NCBI RefSeq assembly: GCF_024438035.1
Contig: NZ_JANFQF010000034.1
Location: 1-38,666 of the forward strand
Direction: 5' to 3'
DNA from: Rhodococcus tibetensis
Lineage (GTDB): Bacteria; Actinomycetota; Actinomycetes; Mycobacteriales; Mycobacteriaceae
Length of the DNA: 38,666 nucleotides
The notes below the pieces were generated by a model. The model was not told the origin of the DNA. It was given only the letters and a program-made list of their open reading frames with translations, and did not search any database. Position 1 is the first letter of the stretch, and each line of letters begins with the position of its first letter. Both the position numbers and the translations under genes were made by a program. Below, piece after piece: positions 10,595 through 20,964 of this stretch.

Positions 10595-11776
10595 TCACCC
10601 TTGACGGTCGTGCTGCTGGCCTCGGATGGAAGGCACGGCGGTCACGACCAGCGCAAACACCAGTCCCCCGGCTACAAGAAGCACGACTACCCGGCGGTCG
10701 AAGAGAGCCGATCCGACCGCACCGAATGCAAGCACACCGACCCACAAGTAGATGAGCAGGACCACTCGCCGATGTGAGTGCCCGATCTGCAGGAGACGGT
10801 GATGAAGGTGCATTTTGTCCGGACTGAACGGACTGACCCCGGCGCGCGTGCGCCGAACCACCGCGAGCAGTAGGTCCAGGATCGGAATGAACATGACGGC
10901 GCCAACGAGTAGCAGCGGTGAGAGGAGACCAAGAAGGTCTCGGGTGCCGTACGCGGTCAGCGGAATGCGGCCGGAGGCGCTGGTCGAGATGGCCGCAAGC
11001 ATCAGGCCGATCAGCATCGACCCGGAGTCACCCATGAAGATGCGCGCAGGCTGGAAGTTGTGCGGCAAGAAGCCGAGGCAGGCACCCGCGAGGGCCGCAG
11101 CGATCAACGCCGGTGGGTAGGCACTCACATCGCCGCCCTGATCGTGCAGCAATCCGACCGAGAACACGCAGATCGCGAGCGAGGAAATGAGGCCGAGACC
11201 TGCGGCGAGACCGTCGAGACCGTCGACGAAGTTCATGGCATTGACCATCACCACCGAGACCGCGACCGTGACCAGTCCGGCCTGGAGCTGGTCGAGGATC
11301 ACTGTGGTGCCATCGCCGAACGGCATGTAAATGATGAACCAACTCACGCCCATCACCACAAGAATTCCTGCGGCCGTCACCTGGCCCACGAACTTGGTGA
11401 GTGCGTCGAGACCCCATCGGTCGTCGACTACCCCCACGAGAACGATGACGAATCCCGAGACCAGGGCGGCAGGGATGTCGGAGGTGAACTCGAATCCGCG
11501 GGTGAGCGCGGGAAGTTGCTGGGCGAACAACAGCGCGACCAGCATGCCCAGATACATTCCGACGCCACCGAGGCGGGGGGTGGGAGTGACGTGCACGTCT
11601 CGGTCCCGCGGCACCGCCACTGCGCCGAACCGCAGGGCGAACAACCGGACGGCACCGGTGGCCAGATAGGTGACCACCGCAGCCGTGAAGAGGACGAGAA
11701 GAAGTTCACGCAGAGGGACACCCGCGCCCCCACCTGCTTGGGCCAGCACCACGCCGGCAGATTCGGCAGCAATCAC
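10595..11776 (-). CDS. wecA: UDP-GlcNAc:undecaprenyl-phosphate GlcNAc-1-phosphate transferase
   Basis: An integral membrane enzyme that transfers GlcNAc-1-phosphate from UDP-GlcNAc to a polyprenyl phosphate, starting the linker of arabinogalactan in mycolate-containing bacteria. The 393-residue protein has about ten helices and the family motifs VGVVDDRWGLD, NAMNFVDGLDGLAAG, FMGDSGSM and the cytoplasmic HLHHRLL loop. It matches Rv1302 (rfe/wecA) in place. Start is GTG at 11776, 34 bp after the sua5 stop; no strong Shine-Dalgarno is visible. Confidence 0.92.
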   Translation of the reverse strand: MIAAESAGVVLAQAGGGAGVPLRELLLVLFTAAVVTYLATGAVRLFALRFGAVAVPRDRDVHVTPTPRLGGVGMYLGMLVALLFAQQLPALTRGFEFTSDIPAALVSGFVIVLVGVVDDRWGLDALTKFVGQVTAAGILVVMGVSWFIIYMPFGDGTTVILDQLQAGLVTVAVSVVMVNAMNFVDGLDGLAAGLGLISSLAICVFSVGLLHDQGGDVSAYPPALIAAALAGACLGFLPHNFQPARIFMGDSGSMLIGLMLAAISTSASGRIPLTAYGTRDLLGLLSPLLLVGAVMFIPILDLLLAVVRRTRAGVSPFSPDKMHLHHRLLQIGHSHRRVVLLIYLWVGVLAFGAVGSALFDRRVVVLLVAGGLVFALVVTAVPSIRGQQHDRQG

Positions 11777-11810
11777 CAGGCAGACGCTACCGTTGCCCCG
11801 CGCGGCTCGG

Positions 11811-12479
11811 TCATGCCGTCGCGGTCCCCTCGAGCAGGCTCTCCGCCTTCACCCCGAGCACGTCGGCGACGTCGCCCGTAGGCACGGCACCTTCACGCAG
11901 AATGCGCGGGCTCGTACCGGTGAGATCGACGATGGTGGAGGCCTGGCCCTGTTCGGCGCGGCCCCCGTCCAAGTACACGCCAGCCGATCCGCCGAGCTGT
12001 TCCCGAGCTTCCTCGACCGTGGTGGCAGGAGGTTGCCCCGAGACATTGGCACTCGACACCGCTAGGGGTCCGACGTCACGGAGCAGTTCGAGGGCAACCG
12101 GATGTAGCGGCATGCGAAGCATCACTGTTCCACGCGTATCTCCGAGGTCCCACGCCAGCGAAGGAGCTTGCTCCACAACAAGACTCAATCCACCCGGCCA
12201 GAAGGCCCGAATGAGGTCTCGGGTCTGCGGACGCACACTGTAGACAAGGCCGTCGATGGTGTTCCACGAGCCGACGAGAACCGGTACAGGCATATCGCGG
12301 CCACGACCCTTCGCCCGCAGCAATGCAGCGACCGCGTCGCCGTCGAATGCATCCGCACCGATCCCGTACAGGGTGTCCGTGGGCAGTACGACGAGTCGCC
12401 CGGCCTTCAGCGCGTTCTTGGCCGCACTCATTCCGGCAGCGCGGGAATCGGGTTGGCCACAGTCGTAGACGGTACTCAC
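11811..12479 (-). CDS. L-threonylcarbamoyladenylate synthase (Sua5/YrdC family)
   Basis: Makes threonylcarbamoyl-AMP from threonine, bicarbonate and ATP for the t6A37 modification of ANN-decoding tRNAs. The 222-residue protein shows the YrdC core: PTDTLYGIGADA near 33-44, the KGRGRDMPVPVLV segment, and PLAVSSANVSGQPPATT near 138-154. It has the short TsaC-like form without the full C-terminal Sua5 domain. The GTG start overlaps the prmC stop (GTGA), so the two are co-translated. Confidence 0.92.
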   Translation of the reverse strand: MSTVYDCGQPDSRAAGMSAAKNALKAGRLVVLPTDTLYGIGADAFDGDAVAALLRAKGRGRDMPVPVLVGSWNTIDGLVYSVRPQTRDLIRAFWPGGLSLVVEQAPSLAWDLGDTRGTVMLRMPLHPVALELLRDVGPLAVSSANVSGQPPATTVEEAREQLGGSAGVYLDGGRAEQGQASTIVDLTGTSPRILREGAVPTGDVADVLGVKAESLLEGTATA

Positions 12480-13405
12480 CGGCTCATTCTTTCACCCTCG
12501 CCGGCGGCCTCTGCACGCTGCGCCTCGATATCGGTGGCGATGCGCCGGGCCACCACGAAGCGAGGCTTCCCTGCGAGGTCCGGGTGCTCGGCGACATCAC
12601 CGAATACCCGGCGTGCCGTGAACAGCCCTGCAACGTCCGCACCGTTGGTGTCGTCGTGTTCGACGCCCACCGCTCCCCCGATACGCAACCACCGTGCGAC
12701 ATTCGAGATCATCGGCTTGATCACGGACAACCCGTCCGGTCCGGCAAAGAGTGCGCTGTGCGGGTCGTGGTCTGCCACTTCCGGCTCGAGTTCCACACCC
12801 TCGGGAATGTACGGCGGGTTGGCGACGATCAGGTCGACAGCGCCTTCGAGGTTGGCGAGGATCGTCCGGTCGGTGACGTCGCCCTGGTACAGCTTGATCG
12901 GGGTGTCACCTGCCTGCGCGCGGGCATCGGCATTACGACGCGCCCAGGCGAGCGCACGCGGTTCGAGTTCGACGGCGTGTACGACGGCGTCGGGGCGGGC
13001 GTGCGCGATGGCGAGCGCGAGCGCACCAGACCCTGTACACAGATCCATGACGACCGGCGGGTGCTGATCGCAGTTTCCGAGGAAGGCGAGCGCCCACCCG
13101 AGGAGAAGTTCGGTTTCCGGGCGCGGTACGAAGACGCCGGGGCCGACCTCGATGTCGATGTCACCCATGGCGGCGGTTCCGAGGATGTACTGCAGCGGGA
13201 TTCGCTTGGCCCGCTGCTCGACCATTTTCTTGTAGGCGTCGATCACCGACTCGTCGACCAGCGGCACGAGACCCAGTCGGGTCCTCTCTACCCCCAGCAG
13301 GTGGGCTGCCAGCATCTCGGCGTCCGCGCGGGCGCTGTGCACCCCTGCCTCGTCGAGTTGCGTCGTTGCGTCGATCAAGGCCAGGCGAAGGGGTAGTCGG
13401 CTCAC
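12476..13405 (-). CDS. prmC: Peptide chain release factor N5-glutamine methyltransferase
   Basis: Methylates the Gln of the GGQ motif in release factors, using SAM. The 309-residue protein has an N-terminal helical substrate domain (about 1-85), the FVPRPETELL segment (about 92-101), the SAM-binding DLCTGSGALA motif (121-130) and the catalytic NPPY motif (196-199). It is encoded directly after its substrate prfA, 54 bp after that stop. Starts at GTG. Confidence 0.95.
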   Translation of the reverse strand: MSRLPLRLALIDATTQLDEAGVHSARADAEMLAAHLLGVERTRLGLVPLVDESVIDAYKKMVEQRAKRIPLQYILGTAAMGDIDIEVGPGVFVPRPETELLLGWALAFLGNCDQHPPVVMDLCTGSGALALAIAHARPDAVVHAVELEPRALAWARRNADARAQAGDTPIKLYQGDVTDRTILANLEGAVDLIVANPPYIPEGVELEPEVADHDPHSALFAGPDGLSVIKPMISNVARWLRIGGAVGVEHDDTNGADVAGLFTARRVFGDVAEHPDLAGKPRFVVARRIATDIEAQRAEAAGEGERMSR

Positions 13406-13459
13406 GGGTACAGCCTGCCACGCGATGCGAACGGTGACGCCCCGGTCCTGGTTGCCGCA

Positions 13460-14539
13460 CTACTCCGCGGCGAGCCTGGCCTCGCGATCCGCCTTGCCCA
13501 ACGCGTCGAGAAGAGCGTCCAGTTCACCATCGAGGACGGCGTCGAGATTGTGGGACTTGAAACCGATTCGGTGATCGGTGATGCGATTCTCGGGGAAGTT
13601 GTAGGTGCGGATCCGCTCGGAGCGATCGACCGTACGTACCTGGCTCTGCCGTCCGGCCGAAGCCTCGGCGTCTGCCGCCTCCTCGGCCGCTGCCTGGAGG
13701 CGCGCGGCGAGCACCTGCATGGCACGCGCCTTGTTCTGCAGCTGGGAGCGTTCGTTCTGGCACGTCACGACGATTCCGGTGGGCAAATGGGTGATGCGAA
13801 CCGCCGAATCGGTGGTGTTGACGCCCTGCCCGCCCTTACCCGAGGAACGGTAGACATCGATGCGCAGGTCGGTCTCGTCGATCTGCACCTCCTCGACTTC
13901 CTCCGGTTCCGGGTAGACCAGAACACCGGCAGCCGACGTGTGAACACGTCCCTGCGACTCCGTCACGGGTACGCGCTGCACACGGTGGACGCCGCCCTCG
14001 AACTTCAAACGGGCCCATACCCCGTCGCGGACCTCGCCCTTCGATTTGATCGACAGCGTCGCATCCTTGTAGCCACCGAGGTCGGACACCGTCGCATCGA
14101 GGACCTCGACGCGCCAACCATGACGTTCCGCGTACCGGACGTACATGCGGGCCAGGTCGGATGCGAACAAAGCCGACTCCTCGCCGCCTTCGCCGGACTT
14201 CACCTCGAGTACCACGTCGTCACCATCGTGCGGGTCGCGCGGAGCAAGCAGGTCCGTCAGCGCCTTGTCGAGCCCCAGCACCTGGGCCTCGAGTTCGGGC
14301 ACCTCGGCCGCGAAGCTGGAATCGTCGACGGCGAGCTCACGCGCGGCAGCGAGATCGTCCTGCGCAGCCTTGAGCTTGGTGTAGGTCGACATGATCGGCG
14401 CAAGCTCGGCGAAACGCTTACCTGCCTTGCGAGCCGCGGAGGCGTCGTTGTGCAGCGCTGGGTCCGACAACTGCTGCTCGAGGCCGGCATGTTCGGCCAG
14501 GATGTCGTCGATCGCCGACGGCTGGGTCGTCCCTGCCAT
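13460..14539 (-). CDS. prfA: Peptide chain release factor 1
   Basis: Recognises UAA and UAG in the ribosomal A site and triggers peptide release. The 359-residue protein has the RF1 stop-codon motif PVT at 191-193 and the universal GGQ at 236-238 ([15 protein letters not shown]). ATG 14539 was preferred over the GTG at 14551 because GGAG lies 6 nt upstream of it and the resulting length fits the mycobacterial protein (357). A strong terminator of rpmE stands 64 bp upstream of the start, so prfA must have its own promoter or depend on read-through; no clear promoter was found. Confidence 0.97.
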   Translation of the reverse strand: MAGTTQPSAIDDILAEHAGLEQQLSDPALHNDASAARKAGKRFAELAPIMSTYTKLKAAQDDLAAARELAVDDSSFAAEVPELEAQVLGLDKALTDLLAPRDPHDGDDVVLEVKSGEGGEESALFASDLARMYVRYAERHGWRVEVLDATVSDLGGYKDATLSIKSKGEVRDGVWARLKFEGGVHRVQRVPVTESQGRVHTSAAGVLVYPEPEEVEEVQIDETDLRIDVYRSSGKGGQGVNTTDSAVRITHLPTGIVVTCQNERSQLQNKARAMQVLAARLQAAAEEAADAEASAGRQSQVRTVDRSERIRTYNFPENRITDHRIGFKSHNLDAVLDGELDALLDALGKADREARLAAE

Positions 14540-14602
14540 GGTGGGCTCCACTCTCGTCTCAGCGCGCGCTGCGCACTACGGGGATGCCGCGGGAAACGGC
14601 AC

Positions 14603-14649
14603 AAAAAAGCCGACGCCCGGCCTGCAATTATCGCAGGACGGGCGTCGGC
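14603..14649 (-). terminator. Intrinsic terminator of rpmE
   Basis: Arms 14609-14625 and 14633-14649 pair over 16 bp with one mismatch and a 7-nt loop, followed on the minus strand by six T (14603-14608). It begins 7 nt after the rpmE stop codon. This is a textbook Rho-independent terminator and the strongest in the window. Confidence 0.93.
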
Positions 14650-14656
14650 GGAACAG

Positions 14657-14899
14657 CTAGGACTCTGCAGATTCCTTGGCTGCGCCCTTGCCGGCACGCT
14701 TGCCGTAGCGAGCCTCGAAGCGGGCGACGCGTCCACCGGTGTCGAGAATCTTCTGCTTACCGGTGTAGAACGGGTGGCACTGCGAGCAGACCTCGACGTT
14801 GATCCGTCCGGTCTCCTTGGTGCTTCGGGTCTCGAAAGTGTTTCCGCAACCACAGACCACGGTGGTGGCCACGTAATTGGGGTGAATGCCTGACTTCAT
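14657..14899 (-). CDS. rpmE: 50S ribosomal protein L31, zinc-binding form
   Basis: An 80-residue large-subunit protein that bridges to the small subunit. It has the four-cysteine zinc site: Cys16, Cys18, Cys38 and Cys41 (CGC...CSQC). It is therefore the zinc-containing paralogue, the one replaced by a Cys-free L31 under zinc starvation in many bacteria. A basic tail ends [18 protein letters not shown] at 14899 has AAAGGGA 5 nt upstream. It is bounded by terminators on both sides, so it is a one-gene transcript. Confidence 0.97.
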   Translation of the reverse strand: MKSGIHPNYVATTVVCGCGNTFETRSTKETGRINVEVCSQCHPFYTGKQKILDTGGRVARFEARYGKRAGKGAAKESAES

Positions 14900-14972
14900 G
14901 GTGTCCCTTTCAATGGTCGCCGGGTCGCCTTCGCCATTCGAAGACGTGAACCGGAACCGGACTCAGCCGTTC

Positions 14973-15003
14973 AGTATGCCAGATCGCGCGGAGGCGATTC
15001 CAA
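14973..15003 (-). promoter_or_regulatory. Candidate rpmE promoter
   Basis: Minus-strand TTGGAA (14998-15003), 19-nt spacer, CATACT (14973-14978), giving a leader of about 65 nt. The spacer is long and the -10 lacks the first T, so the match is weak; a promoter is expected here because rho is terminated just upstream. Confidence 0.3.
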
Positions 15004-15074
15004 TCGGCATCTGTGCTTGCGGAGGGAACAACGCCGCTTCCCCGCATTTAATTCCGCCCACTCTGTACTGGCGA

Positions 15075-15105
15075 AACAGCAAAGCCCGGCGACATGTCGC
15101 CGGGC
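15075..15105 (-). terminator. Intrinsic terminator of rho
   Basis: A perfect 22-bp palindrome (15084-15105, GCCCGGCGACA and its complement) sits 17 nt after the rho stop and is followed on the minus strand by TTTGCTGTTT. It is a hairpin with a broken T-tract. Confidence 0.75.
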
Positions 15106-15122
15106 CCTGCCGTGTCGTGCAC

Positions 15123-17261
15123 TCAGTCGTCGATCGCTCCCGGAGCGGTCTTCGACACCTGCATCAAGAACTCGATATTGCTCTTACTCTTCTTGAGGCG
15201 GTCGATCAGCAGATCGATGGCCTGGTGCGAATCGAGACCCGACAGCACCCGGCGGAGCTTGTGCAGCACCGCGGCCTCGTCCGGACTGAGCAGCAGCTCG
15301 TCCTTGCGCGTTCCCGACGGGTTGACGTCCACAGCCGGGAACACCCGCCGTTCCGCAATCTTGCGGTCGAGCTTGAGCTCGGCGTTACCGGTGCCCTTGA
15401 ACTCCTCGAAGATCACGGTGTCGCCGGTCGAACCGGTCTCGACCATGGCCGTCGCGATGATCGTGAGCGATCCGCCGTTCTCGATGTTGCGAGCGGCGCC
15501 GAGGAAACGCTTCGGCGGGTACAGCGCGGTCGAGTCGACACCACCGGACAGGATGCGGCCCGAGGCCGGCGACGAGTTGTTGTACGCACGGCCGAGACGA
15601 GTGATCGAGTCGAGGAGGACGACGACGTCCTTACCCGCCTCCACCAGCCGCTTCGCACGCTCGATGGCGAGCTCGGCGACCGAGGTGTGATCTCCCGGCG
15701 GGCGGTCGAAGGTTGAGGAAATGACCTCGCCCTTGACCGATCGCTGCATGTCGGTGACCTCTTCGGGACGCTCGTCGACCAGCACGACCATCAGGTAGCA
15801 CTCGGGGTTGTTGGTCGCAATCGCGTTGGCGATGGCCTGCAGAACGCTGGTCTTACCGGCCTTCGGCGGGCTCACGATGAGCGCGCGCTGACCCTTGCCG
15901 ATCGGCATCACGAGATCGATGACGCGGGTGGTCAGGATGTTCGGCGTGGTCTCGAGACGCAGCCGCTGGTTCGGGTACAGCGGGGTGAGCTTGCCGAACT
16001 CGGGGCGCTTCTTCGCCGCCTCGATGTCGCCGCCGTTGACCGTGTCGATACGCACCAGCGGGTTGAACTTCTGTCGCTGGTTACCCTGGTCACCCTCACG
16101 TGCAACCCGGACCGCACCGGTGATCGCGTCACCGCGGCGCAGACCGTTCTTGCGGATGAGGTTCATCGACACGTACACGTCGTTTGGCCCTGCGAGGTAT
16201 CCGGACGTCCGCACGAACGCGTAGTTGTCGAGAACATCCAGGATGCCGGCGACCGGCTGGAGGACGTCGTCTTCCCGGATTTCGGTCTCGCGTACGTCAA
16301 CGCCGCCACCTTCGCCACGGTCACGCCCACGACGGCGTTCGCGGAAGCGCCGTCCACGTCGTCCGCGGCCGCCTTCCTCGTCGTCGTTGCCCCTGTTGTC
16401 ACGGTTGTCACTGGTGCGCGGTCCGTTGTTGCTGCCCTGGTTGCGATCACCACGGTCGCGGTCACGCTCGCGGGTGTCACCGCGATCACGCTCGCGGGTG
16501 TCACCGCGGTCGTTCCGGTCGGCGCGGTCACCACGATCGTTGCCGCGGTTGTCACCACGCTCACGCCTGCGGTCGCCACCCTGCTCGCCCGAGCCGTCCT
16601 GCCTTCCGGGCTTTTCGGCTGAATCCTGACGGTCGTCGGCCTGCTTGCGCTCGGCCTGCTGCCTGTCGGCGCCATTCTGGGAAGCGACAGCATTCTGCGA
16701 AGACGCGTCCTGGCCGTTGTCGGCCTGATCACCCTGCTCGGGAGCGCCTGCCCGGCGGGAGGAGCCACGTCGCTGACGGCCGCGGCGGCCGCCCTCGGAA
16801 ACATCACTGTCGGTAGCACTGCCGTCGGAAACTGCAGGTTCGGGCGTCTTGTCCGCGGCCGCCTTCTCGGCGGTCTCCTGCCGCGGAGCCACGTCGAGCG
16901 CAGTCTGCGCGGGCTGCTCACGCCTGCTACGAGATGCCCGGGTGCGGGGCGCAGCCTCGGCCGCCTCGTCGACCGGCGCCGAGGCGGCGCCCTGCCGATC
17001 CTTGATCGCGGCGATCAAATCGCCCTTACGCATGCCTGAGATGCCCTTGATTCCGAGCTCGCCTGCGAGGGCACGGAGCTCGGTCAGCACCATTCCGGAC
17101 AGCCCGGCACCTCGGCGCGCCTCGGCACGCTTTGTGGAGGCCGTCACTACACCGTTTTCCGGTGCGGTCGATGACGCCTGTGAAGAGTCGCCTGCCTGCG
17201 CGCCAACGGTATCCACCGAGGGGGCGTCCACAGGAGCGGCGATGAGGTCCGTATCGGTCAC
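15123..17261 (-). CDS. rho: Transcription termination factor Rho, with large disordered insertion
   Basis: Hexameric RNA-dependent ATPase that terminates transcription. The 712-residue protein contains a Rho N-terminal SAP-like domain (about 50-90), a very long low-complexity segment rich in Arg, Asp, Gly, Gln and Asn (about 91-325), the cold-shock RNA-binding domain (about 328-410) and the ATPase domain with Walker A PPKAGKTS (465-472). E. coli Rho has 419 residues; such insertions are known in actinobacteria. GTG 17261 has GGAAAGGA 6 nt upstream. A 24-bp tandem repeat lies in the insertion. The leader is about 265 nt, suggesting regulation at the RNA level. Confidence 0.97.
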   Translation of the reverse strand: MTDTDLIAAPVDAPSVDTVGAQAGDSSQASSTAPENGVVTASTKRAEARRGAGLSGMVLTELRALAGELGIKGISGMRKGDLIAAIKDRQGAASAPVDEAAEAAPRTRASRSRREQPAQTALDVAPRQETAEKAAADKTPEPAVSDGSATDSDVSEGGRRGRQRRGSSRRAGAPEQGDQADNGQDASSQNAVASQNGADRQQAERKQADDRQDSAEKPGRQDGSGEQGGDRRRERGDNRGNDRGDRADRNDRGDTRERDRGDTRERDRDRGDRNQGSNNGPRTSDNRDNRGNDDEEGGRGRRGRRFRERRRGRDRGEGGGVDVRETEIREDDVLQPVAGILDVLDNYAFVRTSGYLAGPNDVYVSMNLIRKNGLRRGDAITGAVRVAREGDQGNQRQKFNPLVRIDTVNGGDIEAAKKRPEFGKLTPLYPNQRLRLETTPNILTTRVIDLVMPIGKGQRALIVSPPKAGKTSVLQAIANAIATNNPECYLMVVLVDERPEEVTDMQRSVKGEVISSTFDRPPGDHTSVAELAIERAKRLVEAGKDVVVLLDSITRLGRAYNNSSPASGRILSGGVDSTALYPPKRFLGAARNIENGGSLTIIATAMVETGSTGDTVIFEEFKGTGNAELKLDRKIAERRVFPAVDVNPSGTRKDELLLSPDEAAVLHKLRRVLSGLDSHQAIDLLIDRLKKSKSNIEFLMQVSKTAPGAIDD
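16462..16509 (-). repeat. 24-bp direct tandem repeat inside rho
   Basis: Two copies of a 24-bp unit (16462-16485 and 16486-16509) differ only at the last base and encode two copies of RGDTRERD in the disordered insertion. Flanking sequence has further degenerate RGD/RDR units, so the segment probably grew by repeat slippage. Confidence 0.8.
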
Positions 17262-17316
17262 GGAGGTCCTTTCCTTCCCTCACTCGCGCTGCGCAGAGTC
17301 GAGGGTTCGTCCCGTA

Positions 17317-17336
17317 ATCCGGTTTCAGTACCGGAT
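17317..17336 (-). promoter_or_regulatory. Hairpin at the end of the rho-leader ORF
   Basis: ATCCGGT (17317-17323) and ACCGGAT (17330-17336) pair perfectly; on the minus strand the loop ACTGAA contains the TGA stop of the small ORF. An adjacent palindrome CCGGATCCGG (17331-17340) shares one arm, so two mutually exclusive pairings are possible. It lies 55 nt before the rho start. No U-run follows. Confidence 0.4.
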
Positions 17337-17528
17337 CCGGATGTGCCGTACGTCGTTGCTTAGGAGAACTGCCGGCTTGCCCGCCATCACATCGCCTGAA
17401 CAGGCGCACTCGCAATCCCTACACAACAGAAAGTGCGGAGGATCGTGCCAGGAGCCGTCAAACCCGATTGACCGGGAGTAATCGACCTGGTGAAGCACCG
17501 GCGTCTGATGCGCACGATGTACGGACAT
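17325..17528 (-). CDS. Small cysteine-rich ORF in the rho leader, possible leader peptide
   Basis: A 67-codon ORF whose ATG (17528) comes 5 nt after a -10 TATCCT, so it would be translated from a leaderless mRNA. Its middle has four Cys within seven residues (CRDCECAC, about 36-43). Cys runs in leaderless short ORFs are known attenuator sensors in mycobacteria. Third-position GC is about 70 per cent by my count, lower than in neighbouring genes, so coding evidence from codon use is weak. No family recognised. It may be a regulatory peptide, or chance. Confidence 0.35.
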   Translation of the reverse strand: MSVHRAHQTPVLHQVDYSRSIGFDGSWHDPPHFLLCRDCECACSGDVMAGKPAVLLSNDVRHIRIRY

Positions 17529-17533
17529 TGCCC

Positions 17534-17562
17534 AGGATAGCTGTGAACGACCGTAGGGGCAA
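17534..17562 (-). promoter_or_regulatory. rho promoter
   Basis: Minus-strand TTGCCC (17557-17562), exact 17-nt spacer, TATCCT (17534-17539). It starts 21 bp beyond the thrB stop. The expected transcription start, 17527-17529, coincides with the ATG of the small leader ORF. Confidence 0.6.
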
Positions 17563-17582
17563 GAAGACCCGTTTCCGGCGTG

Positions 17583-19650
<2,068 letters not shown>

Positions 19651-19654
<4 letters not shown>

Positions 19655-20964
19655 TGTTCGGTGCCTTCCAGTCGCAGCACGCTGGTCACAGCGGTGACGA
19701 ATTCGAGTTTACTCAGTGCCTCAACGGTTTCCGACAGCGCCGAGTCGGTCGCGACATGGGTGACGACCACCAGTCGGGCGCCGTCGCCCGCGCCCTCTTG
19801 CCGCACCGTCGAAATGCTCACGCCGTGGTCCGCGAACTCGGCAGCAACGGCCGACAACACACCGGCTTTGTCCGTCACCTGCATGTTGACGTAGTAGCGC
19901 GTCGGGATGTCGCCGATGGGCGCGATCTTGAGCTTGGCGTACTTGGACTCGCGGGGACCGCGGCCACCGTTCACCTTGTTGCGGGCGGCCATCACCAGAT
20001 CACCCATCACTGCCGACGCGGTGGGGGCACCGCCTGCGCCCTGACCGTAGAACATCAACCTCCCGGCGTTCTCACCCTCCACGACCACGGCGTTGAACGC
20101 TCCGTTGACCGAGGCGAGTGGGTGGTTCAGCGGCACCAGCGCCGGGTAGACCCGTGCGGAGATGCGCTCCTTGCCGTCGGGCGTGGGAATGCGCTCGCAA
20201 ATGGAGAGGAGCTTGATGGTGCAGTCGAGCGCCCTCGCCGACGTCAGGTCGGCGGCGGTGATGTTCGAGATTCCCTCGCGGTACACATCCCCAGCGGTGA
20301 CTCGGGTGTGGAAGGCGATGGACGCGAGGATAGCGGCCTTCGCCGCCGCGTCGTAACCCTCCACGTCGGCGGTCGGATCGGCTTCGGCGTAGCCGAGTCT
20401 TCCCGCCTCCGCAAGTGTTTCCGCGTAGTCGGCCCCGGTTTCGTCCATTGCCGACAGAATGAAGTTGGTGGTGCCGTTCACGATTCCGGCAACCTTGTTC
20501 ACCCGGTCACCGGCGAGCGACTGGGTGAGCGGGCGGATCACGGGGATCGCACCGGCCACGGCCGCCTCGAAGTACAGGTCGACGCGGTGCAGCTCCGCCG
20601 CCTCGGCGAGCTCACCGGTGTGCTCGGCGAGCAGGGCCTTGTTGGCGGTGACGACGGACTTGCCGGAGTTCAGTGCCGACAGGATCAGCTTCCGCGGAAG
20701 GTCCATGCCGCCGATCACCTCGACGACGATGTCGACGTCGTCGCGCGCAACGAGCGATTCCGCGTCCGTGGTCTGCAACTCCTCCGGAACGCCTCGGTCC
20801 TTGCCTGGGCGGCGAACCGCCACTCCCCGCAACTCCAGGGGAGCACCGACACGGGCCTCGAGGTCTTCGCTGTGCTCCTGCAGGATGCGAACCACCTCGC
20901 TCCCGACATTGCCGAGGCCGAGGACGGCCACACCGATAGCGCGATGCGCCGATTCGCTCGTCAC
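19651..20964 (-). CDS. hom: Homoserine dehydrogenase
   Basis: Reduces aspartate semialdehyde to homoserine. The 437-residue protein has the dinucleotide-binding GLGNVG (16-21), the catalytic domain with the [16 protein letters not shown] segment (about 161-176) and a C-terminal ACT domain (about 355-437), the usual site of threonine feedback inhibition in Gram-positives. GTG start overlaps the lysA stop (GTGA). No leader peptide or attenuator can fit in front of it, so control must be at the enzyme or at the operon promoter. Confidence 0.96.

Larger units (their letters stand above)
17262..17582 (-). other. rho leader region
   Basis: A 321-bp stretch between thrB and rho. It contains a good sigma-A promoter just after the thrB stop, a 67-codon small ORF whose ATG lies at the expected transcription start, a perfect 7-bp hairpin overlapping the end of that ORF, and the rho ribosome binding site. 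The arrangement looks like a regulated 5' leader rather than plain spacer. Confidence 0.55.

Noticed and set aside
16462..16509. Tandem repeat as a CRISPR or mobile-element remnant
   Set aside because: Two in-frame copies within the rho coding sequence without spacers; explained by coding repeat slippage.
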